Made by a program: the position numbers and the translations under genes. A stretch of DNA of 64,000 nt, from the NCBI RefSeq assembly GCF_030733845.1, contig NZ_CP132311.1, positions 3,888,501 through 3,952,500 of the forward strand, written 5' to 3'. The stretch's first letter is position 1, and each line of letters starts with the position of its first letter. Shown one piece after another: positions 27,566 through 36,696 of the stretch. The notes beneath the pieces are model-generated. The model worked only from the letters and a program-made list of their open reading frames with translations. It searched no databases and was not told the DNA's origin. The stretch comes from Shinella zoogloeoides. GTDB lineage: Bacteria > Pseudomonadota > Alphaproteobacteria > Rhizobiales > Rhizobiaceae.

Positions 27566-28126
27566 ATGACCGGCAAGACCCATTACCTGATCTTCGACAC
27601 CGCGGGCGGCCCCTGCGGCATCGCCTGGACGGCGGCGGGCGTCGTACGCTTTCAGCTGCCGGGCGAGGACGCCGCTACCACGCGCCGCCTGCTGCTGCGC
27701 CATCTGCCTGAGGCGGAAGCGGCCGAGCCGCCGCCGGCGGTCGCCCGCGCCGTTGCGGCCGCGCAACGCTACTTCGCCGGCGAGGAAGCCGATTTCACCG
27801 ATGTGCCGCTCGACCTTGCCGGCCAGAGCGCTTTCTTCATGTCGGTCTACGATGCGGCGCGCCGCGTGCACTGGGGCGAGACGACGACCTACGGCACGCT
27901 TGCCCGCGACCTCGGCGCCGGCCCGGAAATGGCCCGCGAGGTCGGCCAGGCCATGGCGAAGAACCCCGTCGCCCTCATCATTCCTTGCCATCGGGTTCTG
28001 GCCGCCGGCGGCAAGGTGGGCGGCTTCTCCGCGCCGGGCGGCGCCTCGTCCAAGCTGAAGATGCTGGCGCTCGAAGGCATTTCCTTCGATCCCCCGGCGC
28101 CGGCGCAGCAGTCGTTCGGCTTCTAG
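27566..28126 (+). CDS. ogt: Methylated-DNA--protein-cysteine methyltransferase
   Basis: A suicide repair enzyme transferring the methyl of O6-methylguanine to its own cysteine. The 186-residue protein has the invariant PCHRV active site (about residue 140) within ALIIPCHRVLAAGG, the DNA-binding helix region TTYGTLARDLGAGPEMAREVGQAMAKNP and VGGFSAPGG after it. AGGAG lies seven bases before the ATG at 27566. The N-terminal domain is the less conserved cap. The 3' end meets the convergent sigma factor gene with a four-base overlap. Confidence 0.93.
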   Translation: MTGKTHYLIFDTAGGPCGIAWTAAGVVRFQLPGEDAATTRRLLLRHLPEAEAAEPPPAVARAVAAAQRYFAGEEADFTDVPLDLAGQSAFFMSVYDAARRVHWGETTTYGTLARDLGAGPEMAREVGQAMAKNPVALIIPCHRVLAAGGKVGGFSAPGGASSKLKMLALEGISFDPPAPAQQSFGF

Positions 28127-28986
28127 CCAGGCAATGCGAGGGCGGTAAGCTTGTCCGGGTTGCGCGTGATGTAGATGGCGGCGATGCGTCCTTCGACGAT
28201 CTCCACGGCGGTGGTTTGCAGGTGTCCGTCCACGCGGCTGAGGAAGCCCGGCAGGCCATCGATGACGACGGGACCGAGATACTCCATCCGCGCGCCCAGC
28301 TTGCGGGAGAGTCCCAGATAGAGACGTATCAGGCGCTCGACGCCGTGGATGGCGTTGGGGAAGGTGAGCACCTTGCCGCCGCCGTCCGAGCGTAGCGTCA
28401 CATCGGCAGCCAGCATGGTGCCGAGCGCCGCCGTGTCTCCGAGACGACAGGCCTCGAAGAAGGCGTGCGCCAGCGCCTCGCCATCCTCGCGCGCGATCTC
28501 GTAGCGCGGCTGATCGATGCGCACATGCGCCCGCGCCCGCGCGGCAAGCTGCCGGGTGGCCGCCGGGCTGCGTTCCAGGGTTGCCGCCACGGCGTCGAGC
28601 GGCTGGTTGAAGACGTCGTGCAGCAGGAAGGCCGCGCGCTCCAGCGGCGACAGCCGCTCCAGTGCCACCATGAGGGTAAGCGTGATGTTGTCGGCGCGCA
28701 TTTCCTCGTCCGCCGGCTCGATCAAGGGTTCGGGCAGCCAGGTGCCCGGATAGGTCTCCCGGCGGGCGCGGGCGGATTTCATCGCGTCGAGGCAGAGGCG
28801 CGAGACGATGCGGGTGAGCCAGGCAGCAGGTTCCTTGACCGTCTCCCGGTCGCTGCGGTGCCAGCGCAGCCAGGCTTCCTGCACGATGTCCTCGGCCTCC
28901 GAATGGGAGCCGAGCATGCGGTAGGCAAGGCGCAGCAGCCGGGGCCGCTGCGTCTCGAAGCTTCGGGTGGAGGGATCAAGCGGCAT
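28123..28986 (-). CDS. ECF41-group RNA polymerase sigma factor (SigJ type)
   Basis: A 287-residue extracytoplasmic-function sigma factor with regions sigma2 (RPRLLRLAYRMLGSHSEAED) and sigma4 (ERLSPLERAAFLLHDVF, then AVAATLERSPAATRQLAARAR). It has the C-terminal SnoaL/NTF2-like extension that in this group takes the place of a separate anti-sigma factor. Three group marks are visible: WLPEP at 83-87, DGGGK at 201-205 and NPDKL at 276-280. The start at 28986 overlaps the preceding AhpD-like gene by 11 bases, so translation is coupled. The upstream promoter at 29469-29495 has the group's own consensus, implying autoregulation. Confidence 0.95.
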   Translation of the reverse strand: MPLDPSTRSFETQRPRLLRLAYRMLGSHSEAEDIVQEAWLRWHRSDRETVKEPAAWLTRIVSRLCLDAMKSARARRETYPGTWLPEPLIEPADEEMRADNITLTLMVALERLSPLERAAFLLHDVFNQPLDAVAATLERSPAATRQLAARARAHVRIDQPRYEIAREDGEALAHAFFEACRLGDTAALGTMLAADVTLRSDGGGKVLTFPNAIHGVERLIRLYLGLSRKLGARMEYLGPVVIDGLPGFLSRVDGHLQTTAVEIVEGRIAAIYITRNPDKLTALALPG

Positions 28987-29437
28987 GACGCCGGTCGGTC
29001 GGGTGCTCTGCGCGGAAGCCGACCTGCACGCGGTTCCACACATTGATCGCGCCGATGGCGATCGACAGCCAGGCCTGCTCGTCGGGCGTGAAGACGGCCT
29101 CGACGGCGTTCCAGTCGGCGTCGGGTGCATGGGTCTCGGCCACCAGCGTCAGCGCTTCCGTCCAGGCAAGCGCCGCCCGTTCCCGTTCGGAATAGAGCGA
29201 GGAATCGCGCCATCCGGCAAGAAGGTGAAGCCGCATCTGGTCCTCGCCGTCCTTCAGGGCCTCGCCGACATGCATATGGATGCAATAGGCGCAGCCATTG
29301 ATCTGCGAGGCGCGCACCTTGACGAGATGCAGCAGCCTGGCGTCCAGCGGGCTGGCCTTCAGGGCGGCTTCCAGCGCGTACATCGCCTTGAAGGCGGGCT
29401 CGGCGCGTTTGAAATAATCGGTCATGCGGGCTGACAT
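28976..29437 (-). CDS. Carboxymuconolactone decarboxylase / AhpD-like protein
   Basis: A 153-residue AhpD-fold protein with the redox motif CAYC (C49, C52) followed by H54 and H56 in NGCAYCIHMH. This is the alkylhydroperoxidase core sequence seen in peroxide-reducing members. Genes of this type commonly sit next to ECF41 sigma factors and are their targets; here the two overlap by 11 bases. AAGGAG lies eight bases before the ATG at 29437. It probably deals with a peroxide or thiol stress, but the substrate is unknown. Confidence 0.92.
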   Translation of the reverse strand: MSARMTDYFKRAEPAFKAMYALEAALKASPLDARLLHLVKVRASQINGCAYCIHMHVGEALKDGEDQMRLHLLAGWRDSSLYSERERAALAWTEALTLVAETHAPDADWNAVEAVFTPDEQAWLSIAIGAINVWNRVQVGFRAEHPTDRRHAA

Positions 29438-29468
29438 TCCAGTCTCCTTCTCAATCCTACACCGCCAT

Positions 29469-29495
29469 GACGAGACCGGAATGCAGGATGTGACA
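29469..29495 (-). promoter_or_regulatory. ECF41-type promoter of the AhpD-like/sigma factor operon
   Basis: On the minus strand TGTCACA (29489-29495) is followed after exactly 16 bases by CGTC (29469-29472). This equals the promoter consensus I know for ECF41 sigma factors (TGTCACA-N16-CGTC). Transcription would start near 29460, giving a leader of about 25 bases with AAGGAG before the ATG at 29437. Confidence 0.85.
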
Positions 29496-29524
29496 TGGAG
29501 ATGCGAATTTTTTTACCGGAAAGC

Positions 29525-29551
29525 AAAAAGCCCCGGCGCGAACGCCAGGGC
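29525..29551 (-). terminator. Terminator of guaA
   Basis: On the minus strand, GCCCTGGCG and CGCCGGGGC form a 9-bp stem (one T-G wobble) around a TTCG tetraloop, followed by TTTTT. It begins 35 bases after the guaA stop. Confidence 0.88.
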
Positions 29552-29585
29552 CTTTAAGGTTTCCGTCACGCAGAAGGGCGTGCCC

Positions 29586-31148
29586 TCATTCCCACTCGAT
29601 CGTGCCCGGCGGCTTCGACGTCACGTCGTAGACGACGCGGTTGATGCCGCGCACTTCGTTGATGATGCGGGTGGCGGCGCGGCCGAGGAAGTTCATGTCG
29701 TAGTGGTAGAAATCGGCCGTCATGCCGTCGACGGAGGTGACGGCACGCAGCGCACAGACGAATTCGTAGGTGCGCCCGTCGCCCATGACGCCGACGGTCT
29801 GGACCGGCAGCAGCACGGCGAAGGCCTGCCAGATCTTGTCGTAGAGGCCGGCCTTGCGGATCTCGTCGAGATAGATCGCGTCGGCCTCGCGCAGGATCTC
29901 CAGCTTGTCGCGGGTGATGCCGCCCGGGCAGCGGATGGCAAGGCCCGGGCCCGGGAAGGGGTGGCGGCCGATGAAACTGTCCGGCAGGCCGAGTTCGCGG
30001 CCGAGCACGCGCACTTCGTCCTTGAAGAGCTCGCGCAGCGGCTCGACGAGCTTCATGTTCATACGCTCGGGCAGGCCGCCGACATTGTGGTGCGACTTGA
30101 TCGTCACAGAGGGGCCGCCGGTGAAGGAGACGCTTTCGATGACATCGGGATAGAGCGTGCCCTGGGCGAGGAATTCCGCGCCGCCGAGCTTCTTGGCCTC
30201 ATCCTCGAAAACCTCGATGAACAGGCGGCCGATGATCTTGCGCTTGGTTTCCGGGTCCGAAACGCCTTCCAGCTCGCCGACGAAGCGGTCGACGGCATCG
30301 ACATGGATGAGATGCAGGTTGTAGTGCTCGCGGAACATGGCGACGACGTCGGCCGCCTCGTTCTTGCGCATCAGGCCGTGGTCGACGAGGATGCAGGTGA
30401 GCTGCGCGCCGACCGCCTCATGGATGAGGAGGGCCGCGACGGAACTGTCCACGCCGCCCGAAAGGGCGCAGATGACGCGCTTGTCGCCAACCTGCTCGCG
30501 GATGGCTTCCACGGCGCGGGCGCGGTAGGCGGACATCGACCAGTCGCCCTTGATGCCGGCGATCTTGTGCACGAAATTGGACAACAGCTTGGCGCCGTCG
30601 GGGGTGTGCACCACCTCCGGATGGAACATGGTCGTGTAGTAGCGCTTCGCCTCGTTGACGCAGATGGCGAAGGGGGCGTTTTCGGAAACGCCGATGATTT
30701 CGAAGCCTTCGGGGGCGACGGTGACGCGGTCGCCGTGGCTCATCCAGACCGGGTATTTGTTGCCGACCTGCCAGAAGCCCTCGAAGAGCGGGCTCTCTTT
30801 CAGAATTTCCACATCGGCGCGGCCAAATTCGCGGGCATGGCCGCCCTCGACGGTGCCGCCGAGCTGGGTGGCGAGCGTCTGCTGGCCGTAGCAGATGCCG
30901 AGGATCGGCAGGCCGGAATCGAAGACGACCTGCGGCGCGCGGGGGCTGCCCTGGTCGAGAACCGAGGCGGGGCCGCCGGAGAAGATGATCGCCTTCGGCT
31001 GCATGCGGTGGAAGGCTTCTTCCGCCGACTGGAAGGGGATGATCTCGCAATAGACGCCTGCTTCGCGCACGCGCCGCCCGATGAGCTGGGTCACCTGGCT
31101 GCCGAAATCGATGATGAGAACGCTGTCGGGATGAGCTGTCTGGGTCAT
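29586..31148 (-). CDS. guaA: GMP synthase (glutamine-hydrolysing)
   Basis: Converts XMP to GMP using ATP and glutamine ammonia. The 520 residues are arranged as a class I glutamine amidotransferase domain (catalytic C86 in [10 protein letters not shown]; later [11 protein letters not shown] with His/Glu), an ATP-pyrophosphatase domain (P-loop [11 protein letters not shown], about residues 233-243) and a C-terminal dimerisation domain ending in [18 protein letters not shown]. This is the full family layout. It lies 53 bases after the mtnN-like gene on the same strand. Confidence 0.97.
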   Translation of the reverse strand: MTQTAHPDSVLIIDFGSQVTQLIGRRVREAGVYCEIIPFQSAEEAFHRMQPKAIIFSGGPASVLDQGSPRAPQVVFDSGLPILGICYGQQTLATQLGGTVEGGHAREFGRADVEILKESPLFEGFWQVGNKYPVWMSHGDRVTVAPEGFEIIGVSENAPFAICVNEAKRYYTTMFHPEVVHTPDGAKLLSNFVHKIAGIKGDWSMSAYRARAVEAIREQVGDKRVICALSGGVDSSVAALLIHEAVGAQLTCILVDHGLMRKNEAADVVAMFREHYNLHLIHVDAVDRFVGELEGVSDPETKRKIIGRLFIEVFEDEAKKLGGAEFLAQGTLYPDVIESVSFTGGPSVTIKSHHNVGGLPERMNMKLVEPLRELFKDEVRVLGRELGLPDSFIGRHPFPGPGLAIRCPGGITRDKLEILREADAIYLDEIRKAGLYDKIWQAFAVLLPVQTVGVMGDGRTYEFVCALRAVTSVDGMTADFYHYDMNFLGRAATRIINEVRGINRVVYDVTSKPPGTIEWE

Positions 31149-31201
31149 GGCGAGCCTTTAATGAATATCCACGCGCCGCGCAACGGGCAAATGCCGGTTT
31201 T

Positions 31202-31846
31202 TCAGCCGCCCCGTACGACCGTTCCGCCGGCGATGGCCGCTTCCAGCGTGTCGACGGCGGCCGAAAGCCTTTCGTCGATCACATGCAGGTATTCCGTCCA
31301 GTCGCCGATATGGGTGAGTTCCGCCTTGCCGTCGGAAATGCCGCGAAGGCCGATGAGCGGGACGCCGAAGGCCTGGCAGGCGCGCAGGGCTCCATAGGTC
31401 TCCATCTCCACCATGTCGGCGTCGATGCCCGCATAGGCGGCGCCCGAGACGATGTTGGCGCCCGTCGAAAGCCGAGCCTCGGGAATGCCGGGAATGCGGA
31501 GGGGGAGCGGCACTTCCGCCGGCAGATCGAGGAAGGGCGTCGCGCCCTTGGTGAAGCCGAGCGGCGAGGCGTTCATGTCGCGATAGGAGACGGAGGTCGC
31601 CTGGTAGACGCCGGTCTGCTCCAGCGTTGCGGAACCCGCCGAGCCGAGCGAGACGACGAAATCCGGCAGGTTGCCCTCCACCTCCAGATGGCAGAGCGCG
31701 AGCGTCAGCTGCACGGCGGCTTCGACCGGGCCGACGCCCGTCATGAAGGGCGTGATGCGGCTCTTCAGGTGCGGGCCGTATTCGGCATCGGCGGCCATGA
31801 CGTAGAGGATACGGTGCGTGCCGACGGTCTTCAGGATGACGCTCAT
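31202..31846 (-). CDS. 5'-methylthioadenosine/S-adenosylhomocysteine nucleosidase-like protein
   Basis: A 214-residue phosphorylase-superfamily protein. SLGSAGSATLEQTGVYQATSV and ADMVEMETYGALRAC (ribose-binding Glu of MTA/SAH nucleosidases) are present, with SDGKAELTHIGDW near the end giving the catalytic Asp region. It probably releases adenine from methylthioadenosine or S-adenosylhomocysteine. The start ATG overlaps the upstream thioesterase stop by four bases (ATGA). The assignment is to the family; exact substrate preference is inferred. Confidence 0.85.
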   Translation of the reverse strand: MSVILKTVGTHRILYVMAADAEYGPHLKSRITPFMTGVGPVEAAVQLTLALCHLEVEGNLPDFVVSLGSAGSATLEQTGVYQATSVSYRDMNASPLGFTKGATPFLDLPAEVPLPLRIPGIPEARLSTGANIVSGAAYAGIDADMVEMETYGALRACQAFGVPLIGLRGISDGKAELTHIGDWTEYLHVIDERLSAAVDTLEAAIAGGTVVRGG

Positions 31847-32298
31847 TCGGCGATGTCCTCGCGGCCGCGCACGACCATCATCGTGCCGGTCATGGAGGCG
31901 ATCAGCTTGGCGGGGCCGTCCGAGATGGCATAGCCGCGCCCGTCGGCGACGATGATGTTGGAGCCGGGCTTGGTGACCTCGCCGCGAAAGAGGAAGCGCT
32001 CGCCGCGCCCCGGCGACATCAGGTTGACCTTGAATTCGATGGTGAGGATGGAGGCGTCCGCGTCGATGACGGAATAGGCGGCATAGCCGCAGGCGGTATC
32101 GAGCGCGGCGGAGATGACACCGGCATGGAGGAAGCCGTGCTGCTGGGTCAGCTTGTCGTCGAAGGCAAGCTCGATCTCCACCGTGCCGTGCTCGACGCGG
32201 GTCAGTTCGGCGCCGATCAGGCGCATGGCGGCCTGCCGCTCGAAACTCTTGGCGACGCGATCGGCGAAACCTGCCGGAGGAAAGCCTGTCATGTGCAT
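31843..32298 (-). CDS. PaaI-family hot-dog thioesterase
   Basis: A 151-residue hot-dog-fold protein. QQHGFLHAGVISAALDTACGYAA contains the family's HG-x-HxG-like loop and the Asp/Glu-position catalytic acid on the long helix. The later FKVNLMSPGRGERFLFRGEV strand is typical. It is expected to hydrolyse acyl-CoA or aryl-CoA thioesters. The start may be the ATG at 32298 or the one two codons later at 32292. It is translationally coupled to the downstream nucleosidase gene, a pairing with no obvious metabolic logic. Confidence 0.85.
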   Translation of the reverse strand: MHMTGFPPAGFADRVAKSFERQAAMRLIGAELTRVEHGTVEIELAFDDKLTQQHGFLHAGVISAALDTACGYAAYSVIDADASILTIEFKVNLMSPGRGERFLFRGEVTKPGSNIIVADGRGYAISDGPAKLIASMTGTMMVVRGREDIAE

Positions 32299-32387
32299 CC
32301 ATGCCCGCCGGCATGCCGGCCCCGAAGTGAAGTCCGCCGAGGTTTGCACGGCGCATGCTGCGCTGCAAGCGTGTACGTGGATATCCC

Positions 32388-32843
32388 TCAGTTCAGGGCG
32401 AGAATAGCTCCGTTGAGCGCCGTCGCGAAGGCGACCCAGGCGAGGTAGGGCAGGAAGAGCAGCGCCGCCGTGTGGTCCTGACGCCAGGAGACCAGAATGA
32501 AGCCGGCGACAGCGACGAGAAGGCCGAGGATGATCATCATCGCGGACATCGGGTCCTGAAGGCCGAAAAAGGCGGGCGACCAGGCGAAGTTGAAGACGAG
32601 CTGGGCAAACCACAGCCGCATCGCCATGGAGCGGCGAAGCGTCAGCCAGGTGCGGGCGCCGACGACGCCGATGATGATGTAGAGGATGCTCCACACCGGC
32701 GCGAAGACCCAGTTCGGCGGGTTGAACCAGGGTTTTGCGAGCGACTGGTACCAGTCGCCGGGCATGTTGTTGGCGCCGATCAGGAGGCCGCCGCCGAGAA
32801 CGAGGATGATGAAAGCGAGATAGACGAGGGGCTTGTTGCTCAT
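32388..32843 (-). CDS. tspO: TspO/MBR-family tryptophan-rich sensory protein
   Basis: A 151-residue membrane protein with five hydrophobic segments and the tryptophan-rich TspO marks: WYQSLAKPWFNPPNWVFAPVWSILY and QLVFNFAWSPAFFGLQDP. TspO binds porphyrins and cholesterol-like ligands and in alphaproteobacteria affects tetrapyrrole-linked regulation. The length and pattern are complete. It stands alone on the minus strand; the 89 bases to the thioesterase gene show no clear terminator. Confidence 0.94.
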   Translation of the reverse strand: MSNKPLVYLAFIILVLGGGLLIGANNMPGDWYQSLAKPWFNPPNWVFAPVWSILYIIIGVVGARTWLTLRRSMAMRLWFAQLVFNFAWSPAFFGLQDPMSAMMIILGLLVAVAGFILVSWRQDHTAALLFLPYLAWVAFATALNGAILALN

Positions 32844-32884
32844 GCCTGCGCAAGTAGCGCGCGTAGCGCGCCTGTCCAGTGGCG

Positions 32885-33988
32885 TCAGCGGCGTGGCATC
32901 AGGCTGGCGACGTGCTGGTCCCAGGCGACATCCTCGCGCCGCCCGGCAAAGCGCCCGTCATAGGAAGAGACGGCGAAGCCGTGCGGCGCGGCGGCGATGC
33001 CGGCGGCATCCGCGATGCTTTCTTCCCTGAGAACGCGGCCGGATCCGGCATCGAGCACGATGAAGCGCCCGCCGTTCGGTGAGGTCAGGCCGACGAGCCC
33101 CTCGCGCCGGTTGACGGCGATGGCGCCGACATAGTTGGCAAGGCCGATCGTGGTCTCCTCCGGCAGGGAGAGGAAGGTAAGGTCTTCGCCCTTGCCGAAA
33201 TGGCCGACGAGCGGCGGCAGGTCGTTGCGCGGGCCTTCGTACTGGCAGGCGAACCAGACGCGGCCCTTGTCGTCGAGGTCGATATGGCGGGTGGAAAGCT
33301 GGCGCAGTGTTTCGGGCAGCGTGTGACGCTCGACGAGCGCGCCCGTCGCCGCATCGATGAGGGCGAGCGAGGGTTCCATATGGTCGAGGTTGAGCTTGGT
33401 GCGGCCGAAATCCGGGTGGGTCTCGATGCCGCCATTGGCGGCGATCAGCAGGTGTCCGTCGTCGCTGACGGAAAGATCGTGCGTGCCGATGCCGTAGGTG
33501 GAATATTCGCCGATGCGGCGGTAGCGGTCCCTGGCGTCGTAAAGGCCGATCATGCCGCGTTTGGCGTCGAAATCGTTCTCGCTGGCATAGAGCAGGCTTC
33601 CGTCCGGCGAGAAGCAGCCATGGCCGAAGAAATGCCGGTCCTCGGCGGCGGCGATGGTGACGGGTTCCGTCCGGCCCGTCCGGTCGATCGCCAGCGCGAA
33701 GGTGCCGGGCCGCCTTGCGAAGGCGACGAGATGACCGGTGACGGGCGAGAAGGCCATACCATGGCTGCGGGCGGGCAGGGGCGTGCGGTCGAGCACGGTG
33801 CCGTCCTCCGCAAGCGTCGCAATGCCGAAGCTGCCGTCGCGGTCCCTATAGCCGGAGGCGAAGACGGCATCCGTGCGGGAAAGCGCGAAGGCTTGGCCGG
33901 CGCCGAGCGACGCGATCCAGGCCGCGCCCGCCATGCGCAGGAAGGCGCGCCGGTCGAGAAGCGCGCTATGGCCGGCCCCGCCCGTCAT
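32885..33988 (-). CDS. DUF1513-family periplasmic protein
   Basis: A 367-residue protein with a likely Tat-type leader (LDRRAFLRMAGAAWIASLGAG, about residues 11-31), then beta-propeller-like repeats (GSFGIATLAEDGTVL; FSPVTGHLVAFARRPG; FSPDGSLLYASENDFD). DUF1513 proteins occur with imelysins and di-haem oxidases; their function is unknown. The ATG shares its A with the stop of the second imelysin gene (TGATG), so it is tightly coupled, and it is the last gene of the cluster. Confidence 0.88.
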   Translation of the reverse strand: MTGGAGHSALLDRRAFLRMAGAAWIASLGAGQAFALSRTDAVFASGYRDRDGSFGIATLAEDGTVLDRTPLPARSHGMAFSPVTGHLVAFARRPGTFALAIDRTGRTEPVTIAAAEDRHFFGHGCFSPDGSLLYASENDFDAKRGMIGLYDARDRYRRIGEYSTYGIGTHDLSVSDDGHLLIAANGGIETHPDFGRTKLNLDHMEPSLALIDAATGALVERHTLPETLRQLSTRHIDLDDKGRVWFACQYEGPRNDLPPLVGHFGKGEDLTFLSLPEETTIGLANYVGAIAVNRREGLVGLTSPNGGRFIVLDAGSGRVLREESIADAAGIAAAPHGFAVSSYDGRFAGRREDVAWDQHVASLMPRR

Positions 33989-35115
33989 CAGTCGCCGTCC
34001 GCGAAGGAGAAGCCGGCGCCGAGCCCGATCGCGCCGCCATATTCGGCATTGAGCCGTTCGATGAGATCGCGGGAATTGACGAGCAGGAAGGCGATCTTCT
34101 GCTGCTCTTCCGGATCGGAAACGGCCTTTTCGATATCGGGATCGACGGTCGGCGCGATGCGGCGCAACTGCTTCAGCACGAAGTCGATATTGCCGTTGAT
34201 CGAGGCGAAGTCCGGATCGACGAGGCCGGCCATGCCGGATTTGTCGAAAAGCGTCTGCAGGCCTTCGATATTGGCGTCGATGGACGTCCACGTATTGCCG
34301 GAGCGCCAGAAGACCGCCGATTTCGGCCGGGCGATGCCGCCGTTACGGTAGAAGGTTTCGATCCGCTGGTCGCGCACCGCCTCGCCGCCATGCACGAGAA
34401 TGCCGAGCAATGCCGTCATCGCTTCCTTGCCGGTGCGAAAGGCGGGGTTCTGCGGGCCGGGGTGTTTCCAGTCCTTTTGCACGCCGTCGGGCGCCTCCCA
34501 GGCGGCGACGAGCTGGCCCGCTGTGGTGCGGATATGGGTGGCGACGGCCGCGGCGTAGCGGCAGCGGAAAGTGTCCGGCTCGCTCATCAGCGTTTCGGCG
34601 CCGGTACCGTAAAGCGCGAATTCGAGTGCGCCGAACCCCTGGATGGCGACGCTCTTGCCCGCCATCGTCGCGGCGTCGGCATCGGCCTCGTTCTGCTTTT
34701 GCAGCAGCGCCTGCACCTGCTTGAGGCCGGTGCTCTTGCGGTCGGGATAGAACAGGATGCGCTCGAACCGGTTGTCGTCGAGCACCGGGCCGATGCGTAC
34801 GATCTCGATACGGCCCCAGTCGGCGACCGCCTGCCGGAAGGCATCGTCGACATCCTTGCGGGAGGCTTCGGAAGGCGCCTTGCAGAAGGCGGCCGTCGCC
34901 CCGGCGAGCTTGCCGGCAGAAGCCTCGAAGGCGCGGTAGCCGGGGCGGATGACGTCGTCCACGGCGCGGGCCATCACGGAGAGCGCGGCCTCGCCGGTCA
35001 GGTCCGGCGGTACGGGCGTCTCACCCTCCTGCGCCAGCGCCGGCAGGCAGGCCGACAGGACCAGGCCGGCAAGGAGCGAGGTTAAACGCAGGAAGGGGTG
35101 GCGCCGGGTCGACAT
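33988..35115 (-). CDS. Imelysin-family periplasmic protein (second copy)
   Basis: A 375-residue imelysin-like (M75) protein with a signal peptide (about residues 1-28, ending near LPALAQ). It has the helical imelysin pattern: PGYRAFEASAGKL near the N-terminus, WGRIEIVRIGP, and GFGALEFALYGTGAE in the position of the GxHxxE motif, where the histidine appears replaced (Gly-Ala-Leu-Glu). This copy differs from 36697-37974, which keeps the His. It is coupled by TGATG overlaps to the genes on both sides. The role is presumed in iron or haem handling in the periplasm. Confidence 0.88.
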   Translation of the reverse strand: MSTRRHPFLRLTSLLAGLVLSACLPALAQEGETPVPPDLTGEAALSVMARAVDDVIRPGYRAFEASAGKLAGATAAFCKAPSEASRKDVDDAFRQAVADWGRIEIVRIGPVLDDNRFERILFYPDRKSTGLKQVQALLQKQNEADADAATMAGKSVAIQGFGALEFALYGTGAETLMSEPDTFRCRYAAAVATHIRTTAGQLVAAWEAPDGVQKDWKHPGPQNPAFRTGKEAMTALLGILVHGGEAVRDQRIETFYRNGGIARPKSAVFWRSGNTWTSIDANIEGLQTLFDKSGMAGLVDPDFASINGNIDFVLKQLRRIAPTVDPDIEKAVSDPEEQQKIAFLLVNSRDLIERLNAEYGGAIGLGAGFSFADGD

Positions 35116-36650
35116 CAGAGGCTCTCCAGGAAGGTGAGAAGGGCGTCGCGGTCCTGTTTCTCCAGCGCGGCGAAGCGATCGCGCGCCGCCTGTGCCTCGC
35201 CGCCGTGCCAGAGGATGGCCTCGGTGAGGTTGCGGGCGCGCCCGTCATGCAGGAAGAACGTATGGCCGTTGACGGTTTTTGTAAGGCCGATGCCCCAGAG
35301 CGGCGGCGTGCGCCACTCCCGGCCATCGGCCACCCCGACCTGCTGCCCGTCGCCAAGGCCTTCGCCCATGTCGTGCAGCAGGAAATCGGAATAGGGCCAG
35401 ATGAGCTGGAAGGCATGGGCCTTGTTGCCGGCATCGCGCCGGGTCACGAATTTCGGTTGATGGCAGGAAACGCAGCCCGTCTCGTAGAAGACGCGTTTTC
35501 CCGCGAGCGTTTCGGGAAAGCTCGCCTTGCGCCGGGCCGGCACGGCAAGGTTCTCCGCATAGAAGGTGACGAGGTCCATGACCGGCGGCGGCGCTTCCGC
35601 GTCGCCCAGTCGGGCCTGCACGCCGTCCGGGCGGTCGAGGCAGGCCACCTGCGTCGGCATGCAGTCACCCTCAGAGAGCGGCACCTCGGGCGTCGAGATG
35701 CCGATGTCGAAGGCGAAGGCATCGGCGCTCTGCTGGCGCACGGTGGCCGACTGCGCCTTCCAGCCGAACCGGCCGAGTGCCTGCCTGCCGGTCGCCGGGT
35801 CGACGGCGATCGCCGCCTTGCCGCTGATGCCGTCGCCATCAGCGTCGTCCGGGTCGGCAAGCGCCAGGATGTCCGCCTCGTGGATCGCTTGGACGAGGCC
35901 GAGGCCGAGCATCGGCTGCGTGACGCGCGGCGAGAGCGTTGTCGTGGGGTCGAGATCGCCATAGGCGAGGCCGGCGACGGAATAGGCCGGGCGGCGCAGC
36001 ATGACGACCTCGCCGCCGGCAAGCGTTACCGGTTCTTCCGTATAGTCGATCACCATGCGGCCCTCGCCCTTGAGGCCGGGAACGGCGAGATCCTGAAGCT
36101 GCCGGCCGTAAACCGGGTCCGGCATGCTCATCTCGCGGAAGCTCTTCAGCGCCGCCGCCTCGGCCGGCGTCTTCGCGGCGCGGGCAAGGCGCAGGAACAT
36201 CGACGTGGCGTCAGCGGCATCCTCCGGTGGATGGCCGCGGCCGTCCTTGATGTGGCACGTCTGGCAGGAGCGCGCATTGTAGAGCGGCCCCAGCCCGTCG
36301 GACGCCTGCGTGGAGGAGGGCGAGGACACCCAGAGCTTCTGGAACAGCGCGTTGCCGAGCTTGAAGGTCTCCTGCTCGGCGAAGGTGATGTTTTCCGAGA
36401 AATGGGAGAAGCTGTTGATGTTGATCGAGGCAAGCGAGGTAGCCGCCCCGCCGGACATGGCCTCGTACTGTTCCGCCTTGGAAAAATCCGTCGCCAGGGC
36501 CGTGACGGCTTCGACGCGTTTTTGATCCTTTTGCGAAAGATCGCCGCGCGCCCGGCCGACCGAATGGGCATCGGCCAGAACGAAAACGCCTGCCGCGACG
36601 GTGAACGCGGCGCAGACCGCGAGCAGGCGACGGGCAGGACGTTTCGTCAT
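35115..36650 (-). CDS. Di-haem oxidoreductase-family protein (DUF1111, thiol oxidoreductase-like)
   Basis: A 511-residue periplasmic protein with a signal anchor (about residues 1-28) and two c-type haem sites: RSCQTCHIKDGRGHPP (CxxCH near residue 130) and TGCVSCHQPKF (near residue 395), the layout of DUF1111. Segments such as NARSCQTCH, PVYGRQLQD and SDFLLHDMGEGLGDG support it. It likely transfers electrons, for example for iron or peroxide chemistry. It lies 46 bases after the first imelysin gene and is TGATG-coupled to the second. Confidence 0.92.
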   Translation of the reverse strand: MTKRPARRLLAVCAAFTVAAGVFVLADAHSVGRARGDLSQKDQKRVEAVTALATDFSKAEQYEAMSGGAATSLASININSFSHFSENITFAEQETFKLGNALFQKLWVSSPSSTQASDGLGPLYNARSCQTCHIKDGRGHPPEDAADATSMFLRLARAAKTPAEAAALKSFREMSMPDPVYGRQLQDLAVPGLKGEGRMVIDYTEEPVTLAGGEVVMLRRPAYSVAGLAYGDLDPTTTLSPRVTQPMLGLGLVQAIHEADILALADPDDADGDGISGKAAIAVDPATGRQALGRFGWKAQSATVRQQSADAFAFDIGISTPEVPLSEGDCMPTQVACLDRPDGVQARLGDAEAPPPVMDLVTFYAENLAVPARRKASFPETLAGKRVFYETGCVSCHQPKFVTRRDAGNKAHAFQLIWPYSDFLLHDMGEGLGDGQQVGVADGREWRTPPLWGIGLTKTVNGHTFFLHDGRARNLTEAILWHGGEAQAARDRFAALEKQDRDALLTFLESL

Positions 36651-36696
36651 TTATGAAATCGGGCCGCGCTCCGCGGGAGAGGCGGCCCGCCTTCTA

